DNA of 9,345 nt. It comes from UBA9300 sp964577305. GTDB lineage: Bacteria; Bacteroidota; Bacteroidia; Bacteroidales; VadinHA17. The stretch's first letter is position 1. Each line of letters begins with the position of its first letter. The position numbers were made by a program, and so were the translations under genes. Location of the stretch: assembly GCA_964577305.1 (NCBI GenBank), contig CAZNYS010000093.1:1-9345 (forward strand), read 5' to 3'. Shown here in pieces: positions 1 through 6,128 of this stretch. The notes under the pieces are model-generated. The model worked only from the letters and a program-made list of their open reading frames with translations. It did not search any database and was not told where the DNA came from.

Positions 1-13
1 AAACACAATTATT

Positions 14-1231
14 ATGAGAGCTATATCTACCCTTAAGAATATAACTGCCCTGATTCTTTTATTTATAATTCTCGGGCCTGTTAGGGGTCAGGATGAGAAG
101 GTGGAAACAAGCTATGAATACAGGACTTTCCAGTTTACTTTTCTATTTCCTCCCTTTAGTACAAACGGGATCAACAATATCAATTGCATCAATGATTTTT
201 CTATTAATCCATTTATCGGATATTCAGGAGGTGTAGGTTTATTTGAGGCTGCAGGTTTTATTAATGTCGACCGTTACACTGTAACCGGTGTCCATCTGGC
301 CGGTTTTGGAAATACTGTAGGTGACATTGTAAACGGTGTACAGGCTGCCGGATTTTATAATGTCGTTGGTAAATCGATAAACGGTGTTCAGACTGCAGGA
401 TTCATTAACTTTGTCGGTACAGAGGTTAAAGGTGTACAGGTTGCAGGTTTTATGAATATCGGAGGTGGAACCTTAGATGGAGTTCAGGCTGCCGGCTTTT
501 TGAATATTGCTGGAGAAACAGGAATATCAGTTCAGGCTGCCGGATTTGGTAATGTGTCAGGTAAGGGTTCAGCAAAATTTCAGGCTTCAGGATTCTTCAA
601 TGTTGCTAATGAGGTGGAAGGTGCACAGATAGCCGGGTTCATTAACGTGGCCGATAATATAAAAGGAGTACAGGTTGCCGGTTTCATTAATATTTGTGAT
701 TCTATAAATGGTGTACCAGTAGGTTTTATCAATATTGTAAGGAAGAACGGCTTCAGAGCCTTTGAGGTATCAGTAAGCGAAATGCAGTACCTGAATCTCT
801 CCTATAAGATGGGTGTAAAGAAGCTTTATACAATCTACTCATTCGGTAAACCTTTCGGAAACAGGAGCAGATGGATGTACGGGGCAGGACTTGGTACTCA
901 GTTCGACCTTTCAGAAAGAATGCTTATGAATATTGAAGGGATTGTACACCAGGAGCTCTGGGTAGCACATCCTGATGCCACCAGATTCTTATATATCGAT
1001 AGGGTAAATCTTTATAATACTGTAAAATTCATTTTCGGATGGAAGACCAACAGTACTATTTCACTTCATCTTGGTCCTACTTTAAATGTAGGAGTGAGTG
1101 GTGACAATACTTATTCAGCTGTTTCAGAAAGGGATCTTATTGCGCCCTATTCATTTTTGAAATTCAAATCACCTTTCAATAATACTATAACCCAGATCTG
1201 GTTCGGCTTCCAGGGAGGGATAAGGTTTTAG
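14..1231 (+). CDS. Secreted LA_2272-type surface repeat protein
   Basis: 405 residues. An N-terminal hydrophobic segment (about 10-20) followed by PVRGQ looks like a signal peptide cut near residue 25, so the protein is exported. Residues about 73-245 form a tandem array of about eleven units with consensus GVQxAGFxNxxGxxxx. Units 2-7 repeat every 16 residues, units 8-10 every 15, and the last is shortened to GVPVGFIN. Such arrays match what is called the LA_2272 surface repeat, common in Bacteroidota and Leptospira, and probably fold as a stacked beta structure. Residues about 250-405 alternate polar and hydrophobic residues, with aromatic-rich strands ending in GGIRF, as in an outer-membrane barrel or beta domain. 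The biochemical role is unknown. Only 13 bases precede the ATG, so its promoter and any upstream partner are outside the window. The repeat family call is from memory of the motif. Confidence 0.85.
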   Translation: MRAISTLKNITALILLFIILGPVRGQDEKVETSYEYRTFQFTFLFPPFSTNGINNINCINDFSINPFIGYSGGVGLFEAAGFINVDRYTVTGVHLAGFGNTVGDIVNGVQAAGFYNVVGKSINGVQTAGFINFVGTEVKGVQVAGFMNIGGGTLDGVQAAGFLNIAGETGISVQAAGFGNVSGKGSAKFQASGFFNVANEVEGAQIAGFINVADNIKGVQVAGFINICDSINGVPVGFINIVRKNGFRAFEVSVSEMQYLNLSYKMGVKKLYTIYSFGKPFGNRSRWMYGAGLGTQFDLSERMLMNIEGIVHQELWVAHPDATRFLYIDRVNLYNTVKFIFGWKTNSTISLHLGPTLNVGVSGDNTYSAVSERDLIAPYSFLKFKSPFNNTITQIWFGFQGGIRF

Positions 1232-1323
1232 AAAAACAGGTCGCATAGATCCTGCTTAGGTCTGTACAAAGTAGTAATATCTGTCCTCATTTTGCCCCCC
1301 ATCCTGTTCAGCTGATCTGTATA
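1228..1323 (-). other. Possible C-terminal gene relic, convergent with the repeat protein
   Basis: A minus-strand frame stays open for 31 codons and ends in TAA (1228-1230), which overlaps the TAG stop (1229-1231) of the plus-strand gene. It contains the stretches QLNRMGGKMRTDITTLYR and PKQDLCDLFF, whose composition looks protein-like. An in-frame TGA lies just upstream (1324-1326). Overlapping convergent stops are common between real gene pairs, so this could be the decayed 3' end of a lost gene. I do not recognise the family, and chance is a serious alternative at this length. Confidence 0.2.
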
Positions 1324-1403
1324 TCACTGTTTATTAATGAATTATAAATTAACTTAACTTTTTGTACTATATATCATTTTTATAGTATGGCCACTGTCCA
1401 AAA

Positions 1404-1473
1404 CCTCTAGACAACTAATTGACGGACAACTGAGTCTTGTACAGCTTCCGTCCCTAGTTGTAGGTTTAGAGGG
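1404..1473. repeat. Imperfect inverted repeat beside the transposase relic
   Basis: The left arm reads CCTCTA, then ACAACTA, then GACGGA (1404-1426). The right arm (1447-1473) carries the complements TCCGTC, TAGTTGT and TAGAGG in reverse order. Short unpaired spacers separate the blocks, and a central loop of about 20 nt joins the arms. The element lies just beyond the 3' end of the transposase relic on its coding strand, where RAYT genes often carry REP hairpins. Its identity as an element end is inferred. Confidence 0.45.
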
Positions 1474-1505
1474 AAATAACAGCTTTATTGGCCAAGGTGA
1501 TGTAA

Positions 1506-1688
1506 TCATAAATTGTATTTTAACAGATTTGAGCCTATATAATCCGTTATTCTGTAATATTCATTTTTATCACGGATAATACGGTCATGATATCTGGATT
1601 GCCATGCAAATTCTGGATTGGTTTTACGTGCCTGTTTTGTAACGGCGGATTTGAATGAACGAATGATTGCCGGACCTGAATTTTTTAG
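1506..1688 (-). pseudogene. Decayed REP-associated tyrosine transposase (RAYT/IS200-like)
   Basis: Read on the minus strand, this frame gives IIRSFKSAVTKQARK, then EFAWQSRYHDRIIRDKNEYY, then RITDYI. This is the conserved C-terminal half of RAYT (TnpA_REP, Y1 family) transposases: the SFKSAVTK helix, the WQSRYHDxIIR block and the following helix. Intact family members run about 150-200 residues and have an upstream HUH metal-binding motif, which is absent here. The frame is stopped upstream by TGA (about 1689-1691). Downstream, the expected NPxxW continuation after DYI is replaced by GSNLLKYNL and a stop. The piece is therefore a truncated relic without transposase activity. RAYTs are domesticated single-strand transposases linked to REP palindromes, and several palindromes occur elsewhere in this window. 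Confidence 0.85.
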
Positions 1689-1790
1689 TCATTTTATGCA
1701 AGACCAATTATTCCAGGAATAAAGATATAAAATATCCCAGATCGAAAGATCAGGAATATCACATGCAGTATTTTAATCCGGTTTGGCGAA

Positions 1791-1892
1791 TAAAATTGGC
1801 TGCAGCAGGCGAGCAACCGAATCCCGATTTATCGGGATGAGCTCATGAGGACGAGCTTTAGTGAGACGAATAATAATCCTCAGGTGAGGGTT
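1791..1892. repeat. REP-like palindrome cluster, copy 1
   Basis: The block starts with TAAAATTGGCTGCAGCAGG, which recurs with two mismatches at 9081. It contains a hairpin with 8-bp arms ATCCCGAT / ATCGGGAT around TT (1821-1838), a GACGAGCTTTAG stretch with a close relative near 9157, and a second hairpin with arms AATCCTCA / TGAGGGTT (1875-1892, one G-T wobble). Its GC content is higher than the surroundings. It resembles the interspersed palindromic repeats of Bacteroidota intergenic DNA. No gene is apparent within it. Confidence 0.6.
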
Positions 1893-1993
1893 GAGTTTTA
1901 GGCTGCATACTGCAAAAGCCGGGCGTCTTGACCACATTGGACTGGTTAATTGTATCATTTACCTGAATATTGTCGCTGCAATCGATTTATTCG

Positions 1994-2150
1994 GTTGACA
2001 CCATATCTTTATCCGGATCACGGTGAATACCTGCCAATAATCCAGCTTTACATATCATAACCATTCGTAGGAATTATTAACTTGTTGTAGGGGGATTCAT
2101 CCTTTAGAAAATTTATTTTGCCTGAAAGTCAAATTTGTGTGTAGTTTGTA
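1994..2150. repeat. 157-bp direct repeat, copy A
   Basis: This segment recurs at 2462-2618 in the same orientation, with 8 substitutions and no indels by my alignment (about 95% identity). The similarity starts sharply at GTTGACA and stops sharply at GTTTGTA. The last 35 bases hold a Bacteroidota-type promoter-like pair. Immediately downstream lie a 29-codon open frame and then a strong terminator. No coding sequence in the repeat was recognised. Confidence 0.9.
2117..2148 (+). promoter_or_regulatory. Putative promoter at the end of repeat copy A
   Basis: TTTG (2117-2120) is followed after 21 nt by TAGTTTG (2142-2148). This is close to the Bacteroidota housekeeping promoter pattern of TTTG near -33 and TAnnTTTG near -7, but the -7 box is one T short. 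Transcription from it would start at about 2155 and run into the terminator at 2259. Confidence 0.35.
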
Positions 2151-2298
2151 TGGAAATAGTAAAATACTCAAGTGGTCATTCCCGTTCCGATGCAATAAGC
2201 AAAGCAGAAAAACTGATTAAACACCTGGTTTACACCTGACATGTTAAACCCTGATGCGAAGATGGCGTGGATTTTCCTGACACACGCCATCTTTTTTC
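2150..2298 (+). ncRNA. Candidate short terminated transcript (sRNA or leader)
   Basis: A promoter-like end of repeat copy A and a perfect intrinsic terminator bracket about 145 nt. Within it, arms TAAAC/GTTTA (2218-2232) and GGTTTA/TAAACC (2227-2250) share bases and are mutually exclusive, as in attenuators. A frame of 29 codons (2150-2239, starting MEIVKYSSGHSRSD) lies on the same strand. It starts inside the promoter box and has no ribosome binding site, so I do not call it a gene. The RNA is inferred from signals only. Confidence 0.3.
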
Positions 2299-2300
2299 TT
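2259..2300 (+). terminator. Strong intrinsic terminator with perfect 11-bp stem
   Basis: AAGATGGCGTG (2259-2269) pairs perfectly with CACGCCATCTT (2283-2293) across a 13-nt loop. A run of T continues to 2297. The opposite strand lacks a T tract, so it acts on plus-strand transcription. No convincing protein gene ends just upstream, which points to a short RNA. The stem core resembles the terminator at 8876. Confidence 0.8.
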
Positions 2301-2461
2301 TTACCCTGCATGAGTGGATCTTACCTCTCACATGCTTGAGGCATGTTCGCACAGTTCGGTTCCGGACTCGTACCATCCTTTCAATTTATCATAAAGAAAT
2401 ACCCAGTTGATATACTGACCATAGAATTATTATCAAAGGTATAATCACTATCCGGCGACCT
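2299..2461. other. Gene-free spacer with hairpin and possible relics
   Basis: No plus-strand gene is visible. ACATGC / GCATGT form a 6-bp hairpin (2330-2346). On the minus strand the hairpin is followed by GTGAGAGG and preceded by GGAACCGAAC, an order reminiscent of the region just after the ORF of bacterial group II introns. An alternative is a minus-strand frame containing INWVFLYDKLKGWYESGTE, which is also unrecognised. Neither reading can be confirmed by eye. Confidence 0.2.
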
Positions 2462-2618
2462 GTTGACACTATATATTTATCCGGATCACGGTGAATACCT
2501 GCCAATAATCCAGCTTTGCATATCATAACCATTCGTAGGAATTATTAACCTGTTGTAGAGGGATTTATCCTTTAGAAAAATTATTTTGCCTGAAAATCAA
2601 ATTTGTGTGTAGTTTGTA
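2462..2618. repeat. 157-bp direct repeat, copy B
   Basis: Second copy of the 1994-2150 segment, offset by exactly 468 bp. It ends 73 bp before the ATG at 2692. Flanking bases on both sides differ from those of copy A. It sits where the promoter of the outer-membrane protein and peptidase genes is expected. Confidence 0.9.
2585..2616 (+). promoter_or_regulatory. Putative promoter at the end of repeat copy B
   Basis: TTTG (2585-2588), 21 nt, then TAGTTTG (2610-2616), identical in spacing to copy A. A start near 2623 would give a leader of about 70 nt for the gene at 2692. The -7 box is one T short of TAnnTTTG. Its location upstream of a two-gene operon supports the call. Confidence 0.4.
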
Positions 2619-2691
2619 AAGTGGTTCGCATTATACACAAGACACAGTTATGAGCAACCATACATGAAATTTAACATCAAACTATAAGCCT

Positions 2692-3474
2692 ATGAAAACC
2701 AAGTCAAGAGCCATCATTTTGGCTATTTCACTTATTATAACTTTACAGGCACCCGCACAAGATACTCTAAACTACAAAACTGGATTTCCATCAGGTATTT
2801 CTGTAGATTACGGCCTGGGTTCATATTCCGTTAAGGATGAATATATATCCAGGGAGAAATATTCAGGTACTCTGCGCTATTTAAATGTAGAATGGGTGCG
2901 ATTTCACAATAAAAGCGCATACCGGTTAGAATTTGAGTACCGGTACTCAAGCAATATTTCAAATAATAACATTTCTGCAGAAGTAGGGCAATTTGCTTTT
3001 AATCAGGATTTTATTTATCCCGTCGGAAATTTCCGCCTGTTTTCCAGATCTGTTTATGCTTATCTGGGACCTTCAGCACAGTTTTTCTACTATGATATCC
3101 ATTACAATTTTGCCAGCCCGGGGACATTTATCTCTCCGAAAACATTTGGTATAATAGGTTCTTTAGGAATTAATGCCGAATTGATTTACCATGTTAATAA
3201 TAAATTCAAAGTAGAAGGTTTGCTGCGGTCAAATCTAATATCGTTTTCCGGTAAAGAAATTGACGAGCGAAAATATGAGGATGAATCAGGTCCAACCTTA
3301 CTTCCCGTATTTACTGCAACAAAATCTGATTTTAATCTTTCTGTACGCTATTATCCGGTAGACAGATTTTCAATTTCCCTGGGATATAAATTTGATCTTT
3401 CACGCATTGATAAATGGGATCCATATATCGCTGCCAGTAATAGTATGATCATCTCTTTAAACTATAAGTTATAA
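2692..3474 (+). CDS. Outer-membrane beta-barrel-like protein, unknown function
   Basis: 260 residues. MKTKSR followed by a hydrophobic stretch (7-18) and APAQD gives a signal peptide cut after Ala22. The mature part is a chain of alternating hydrophobic and polar segments rich in Tyr and Phe, for example LRYLNVEW, YRLEFEYRYS, FNLSVRYYP and FSISLGYKFDL, and ends in a final strand ISLNYKL. This is the look of a small outer-membrane barrel, perhaps 8-12 strands, as in OmpW/OmpX-like or PorT-like proteins, but no specific family is recognised. The stop lies 2 nt before the lipoprotein peptidase gene, so the two are very likely one transcript and may act together at the cell surface. There is no strong Shine-Dalgarno sequence, as is usual in this phylum. 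Confidence 0.75.
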   Translation: MKTKSRAIILAISLIITLQAPAQDTLNYKTGFPSGISVDYGLGSYSVKDEYISREKYSGTLRYLNVEWVRFHNKSAYRLEFEYRYSSNISNNNISAEVGQFAFNQDFIYPVGNFRLFSRSVYAYLGPSAQFFYYDIHYNFASPGTFISPKTFGIIGSLGINAELIYHVNNKFKVEGLLRSNLISFSGKEIDERKYEDESGPTLLPVFTATKSDFNLSVRYYPVDRFSISLGYKFDLSRIDKWDPYIAASNSMIISLNYKL

Positions 3475-3476
3475 TC

Positions 3477-4493
3477 ATGGTTAAAACAAAACTGCTAATA
3501 CTTATAAGCTCTGCCATTTTATTAACTGGCTGCGAGGATATGATAGTTAAATCTGAAAATTCAAACCTAAATGTAGAAGATTTTGATGCAGCCTGGGAAA
3601 GAGTAAATACCATTTATCCCTATCTTGAACTGAAGGCGATTAACTGGGATAGTTTATATTCAGTTTACAAATCCAAGGCAGAACAAGCCCAGGGAGATGA
3701 AATATATACAGTACTGATTAATATGCTGGGTGAATTAAAAGATATGCATGTGCATGTAATAACTGATGGAGGCAAACTGATAGAGACCTACCTGGCTCCA
3801 AGATGGGTGAAAGATAAATATGCATACGATCCTGTTGTTGTAAGAAACTATTTTGATAAGGAACTAAGAATCACCGGGGAAGGCAATATTGAGTATGAAG
3901 TAATTCCTGGGAATATCGGGTATATTTATATTGGATCCTTCAATGTTGAATACCTTCAGAATCCTTTCTACGAAGCACTAGATTATGTCAAAAACACAAA
4001 AGCTCTGATAATAGATATTAGGCATAACAACGGGGGATCAATTGAGCATGTAGAAACAGTTGTTAGCAGATTTATAACTTCCACCCTTGAAAAACCTGAA
4101 CTTTATGTACTTGGTGTGTTGAGCCCATTACCACCTTTTGAGCCTCAAGGTTCTTATCAATATGTTAATCCAGTTGTTGTATTAATCAACGGTGTATGTG
4201 TCAGTGCAGGGGATTTTTTCCCTGAAGTAATGAAACAAATATCAACGGTTACAATAGTTGGGGATACAACAGCCGGCGCATCCGCAGCATCTTCTCTTGA
4301 GGTTCCTGCCAAATATGATCTTCCAAGCGGAAAAAAAATTCTTGTTGGTACTTCGGATCTTCGACGTTATGATGGGTTACCCTGGGAATGGATTGGTGTT
4401 GCACCAGATATCCTGGTTGAACAAACAAAAGAAGATCTTGCAAACGGGAGAGATAAACAATTGGAATTTGCAATTAATATGCTAAGAAATTAA
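3477..4493 (+). CDS. S41-family serine peptidase, lipoprotein
   Basis: 338 residues. The N-terminus is a lipoprotein signal with lipobox LLTGC (lipid-modified Cys19), followed by Glu-Asp, so it should be anchored in the envelope. The S41 (C-terminal processing/tricorn core) signature is clear: LGELKDMHVHV (84-94) matches the LxDxH region with a candidate catalytic His91, IDIRHNNGG (179-187) is the conserved loop, NGVCVSAGD (238-246) carries the nucleophile Ser243, VGDTTAGAS (261-269) follows, and WEWIGVAPD (303-311) ends the domain with Glu304 as possible charge-relay residue. No PDZ domain is seen, so substrate choice probably differs from classic Prc/CtpA. The substrate is unknown. It directly follows the barrel gene (2-nt gap), suggesting a shared job such as processing of surface or periplasmic peptides. 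Confidence 0.88.
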   Translation: MVKTKLLILISSAILLTGCEDMIVKSENSNLNVEDFDAAWERVNTIYPYLELKAINWDSLYSVYKSKAEQAQGDEIYTVLINMLGELKDMHVHVITDGGKLIETYLAPRWVKDKYAYDPVVVRNYFDKELRITGEGNIEYEVIPGNIGYIYIGSFNVEYLQNPFYEALDYVKNTKALIIDIRHNNGGSIEHVETVVSRFITSTLEKPELYVLGVLSPLPPFEPQGSYQYVNPVVVLINGVCVSAGDFFPEVMKQISTVTIVGDTTAGASAASSLEVPAKYDLPSGKKILVGTSDLRRYDGLPWEWIGVAPDILVEQTKEDLANGRDKQLEFAINMLRN

Positions 4494-4582
4494 TTGATAA
4501 TAGCGAAGGTTGGATAACACATGGGTAGCTCATATCATCAGCCGTTATAAGCAAGGCAGCTATGAACAAAATTAATAACACT

Positions 4583-4587
4583 AAGGA
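4583..4587 (+). promoter_or_regulatory. Ribosome binding site for the esterase gene
   Basis: AAGGA lies 9 nt before the ATG at 4597. It supports this start and is one of the few recognisable Shine-Dalgarno sites in the window. It also suggests translation independent of the preceding gene. Confidence 0.5.
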
Positions 4588-4596
4588 ATAAACATC

Positions 4597-5805
4597 ATGA
4601 AAACAATTGTAACAATTTTTATTTTGATATTCATTCAATTTAGACTATCGGCACAAATCCAGTCAGAAAAAATTGTAATCGGAGAAAAAATCACAATCTC
4701 ATCTGAAATCCTGAATGAAGACCGTCAGATTCTGGTTCATTTACCTCAAGATTATGAATATTCAGGTAACAAATTTCCTGTCCTCTATGTTTTGGATGGT
4801 GAATTCTTTTTTTATCAAGCAATTGGAGCAGTTCAATTTCTGTCAGAATGCAGCTATATTTATAATAACCCCATCCCGGAAATGATTATTGTGGCAGTAG
4901 TTAATGTTGACAGAAACAGAGATTATACTCCTACATATGCACCAAATCAGCTTGGAAGTCTTTATTATCCAACCAGTGGCAAAGCAGACAGATTTCTTGA
5001 ATTTATTGAAAAGGAATTAATCCCTGAGATTGATATAAGATACAGGACACAACCATTCAGAACACTTACCGGCTGGTCTTTCGGTGGATTATTTACCGTT
5101 CATACGTTTATAAATAACCCTGAACTTTTTTCAGCATATTTAGCCATTAGCCCAAGTTTATGGTGGGATGAGGATTTATATGTTTCAAAATTCGATTCCA
5201 TTTTTGCACAATATAAATTTATTCCTAAAAAACTAACAATTACCTGTGGAACATTAGAAGGTGGAGACATAGGTCGTTCAGTTCGAGACGGATTTGTACC
5301 GATTCTTAAAAAGAAGCTTCCAAATGATTATCAGTTTAATTTCATTGAAATACCTGATGAAGGTCATTCATTTGTTCCATATAAGGCTTTATATGATGGA
5401 CTCGCTTCTGTTTTTTCTGATTATCCAATGCCATTTGAAAAAGTTAAAGAAGGATATGAGTCTATTGAAAAATACTTTTCTGAACTCTCCAAAAGATATG
5501 ACTATGAAATCAAAATATCTGAGTGGGCATATATGAATCTTATTAATGACCTGAATGGAAAGAGCAAAAACAAAGAAGCAATGGCAATAGCAAATCAATA
5601 TCATATTGACTATCCTCACTCGGCATGGGCCATATTATTCATTGGAAGTACATTTGAATATATGGGTAACTATGAAAAAGCAAAAGAAAACTATAAACAA
5701 TCTATTAAAATTGAAAAATCAAAACCTGTACCTGATTCGGAAAGGATTATATCATTCACAATTAGGTTAAACTTGTTAAATGAGAAACTTAAAGATAATG
5801 AATGA
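4597..5805 (+). CDS. Exported alpha/beta-hydrolase esterase with C-terminal TPR-like segment
   Basis: 402 residues. A signal peptide ends in LSAQ (cleavage near Ala19), so the enzyme works in the periplasm or outside. Residues about 25-275 fit the putative esterase family (PF00756, related to Fes/IroE and feruloyl esterases): QILVHLPQDY at 44-53, PVLYVLDGEFF at 61-71, the nucleophile elbow GWSFGG with Ser161, a candidate acid in GTLEGGD (Glu221 or Asp224), and His257 in DEGHSF. The C-terminal 100 residues are helical and include a TPR-like unit (about 343-374: GSTFEYMGNYEKAKENYKQS), often a protein-binding add-on in this family in Bacteroidota. Fes/IroE relatives hydrolyse siderophore esters and others release acyl groups from sugars; no transporter or polysaccharide genes nearby select between these. 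The gene starts 103 nt after the peptidase gene. Confidence 0.87.
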   Translation: MKTIVTIFILIFIQFRLSAQIQSEKIVIGEKITISSEILNEDRQILVHLPQDYEYSGNKFPVLYVLDGEFFFYQAIGAVQFLSECSYIYNNPIPEMIIVAVVNVDRNRDYTPTYAPNQLGSLYYPTSGKADRFLEFIEKELIPEIDIRYRTQPFRTLTGWSFGGLFTVHTFINNPELFSAYLAISPSLWWDEDLYVSKFDSIFAQYKFIPKKLTITCGTLEGGDIGRSVRDGFVPILKKKLPNDYQFNFIEIPDEGHSFVPYKALYDGLASVFSDYPMPFEKVKEGYESIEKYFSELSKRYDYEIKISEWAYMNLINDLNGKSKNKEAMAIANQYHIDYPHSAWAILFIGSTFEYMGNYEKAKENYKQSIKIEKSKPVPDSERIISFTIRLNLLNEKLKDNE

Positions 5806-5820
5806 GAATGCCCTGCTTAT

Positions 5821-5851
5821 AACAAAGCTTAGCAGTAATAAAGCTTACAGT
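5821..5851 (+). repeat. Short imperfect tandem repeat
   Basis: AACAAAGCTTAGCAGT (5821-5836) is followed directly by AATAAAGCTTACAGT (5837-5851), one substitution and one deletion apart. It overlaps the right arm of the inverted repeat behind the esterase gene. Its function is unknown. Confidence 0.45.
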
Positions 5852-5885
5852 GGGAAATCAAGAGGTATGCCCCGCATAAACTTTT

Positions 5886-6016
5886 GTGCAGGCGGATAAG
5901 GAAGAAGCCTGCAATCCCTTACTACTGCCACACCAGACCGATATGAAAAGAAGATTGCTTATGAGCTTGATATGAGAGGAGTAGAAAATTATCTTCCTGT
6001 TATAAAGACAATCTGA
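5886..6016 (+). pseudogene. Frameshifted N-terminal relic of a NusG/UpxY-like antiterminator
   Basis: Three successive plus-strand frames give QADKEEACNP (5889-5918), YYCHTRP (5920-5940) and RYEKKIAYELDMRG plus VENYLPVIKTI (5939-6013), then TGA. Joined, they match the NusG N-terminal (NGN) domain of Bacteroidota UpxY-like proteins, whose usual pattern is WYxxYTRPRYEKKVxxxLxxxGIExYLPxxKTxRQWSDRKK. The Arg-Pro-Arg-Tyr join has lost two bases at about 5939. After the stop, SD and a Lys/Arg-rich stretch could be the remains of WSDRKK, but this is uncertain. The KOW domain is absent. Intact UpxY-type proteins promote transcription of polysaccharide operons, none of which is present here. The relic fills most of the gap before the sensor kinase gene; the remaining bases to 6128 are AT-rich with no clear signal. 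Confidence 0.72.
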
Positions 6017-6128
6017 CTTTTAAGCTGAGGAGGAAAGTAAATATGCTATATTTTGAATACAATAGATTATTTTTATGCAATCTCCGGAAAATAGAATGTA
6101 ATAAACTGTTTTGTAATATTATTGATTT

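Larger units (their letters stand above)
4544..5823. repeat. 13-bp inverted repeats bracketing the esterase gene
   Basis: GTTATAAGCAAGG (4544-4556) and CCCTGCTTATAAC (5811-5823) are inverted copies with 12 of 13 positions matching. They lie 40 bp before the esterase start and 5 bp after its stop. The arrangement resembles a gene cassette, with GTTxxx on the left and xxxAAC on the right, but no full attC fold is visible. The bases 4557-4596 hold nothing else except the ribosome binding site. Confidence 0.4.

Noticed and set aside
282..740. DNA-level repeats suggesting a CRISPR array
   Set aside because: The periodicity (about 48 bases) comes from the GVQxAGFxN protein repeats in one long coding frame; there are no identical direct repeats with unique spacers.
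1240..1262. Terminator after the repeat protein gene
   Set aside because: AGATCCT and AGGTCT form only a bulged six-pair stem and no T tract follows.
1773..1958. 61-codon minus-strand open frame
   Set aside because: It runs through the palindrome cluster, has no ribosome binding site and matches no known family; its openness is explained by the GC-rich repeats.
2150..2239. 29-codon plus-strand small gene
   Set aside because: It starts within the promoter-like box, has no ribosome binding site and resembles no leader peptide; kept only as part of the RNA candidate.
6048..6058. TAnnTTTG promoter for the kinase operon
   Set aside because: CTATATTTTG is near the consensus, but the spacing is off and no -33 TTTG lies at the right distance.
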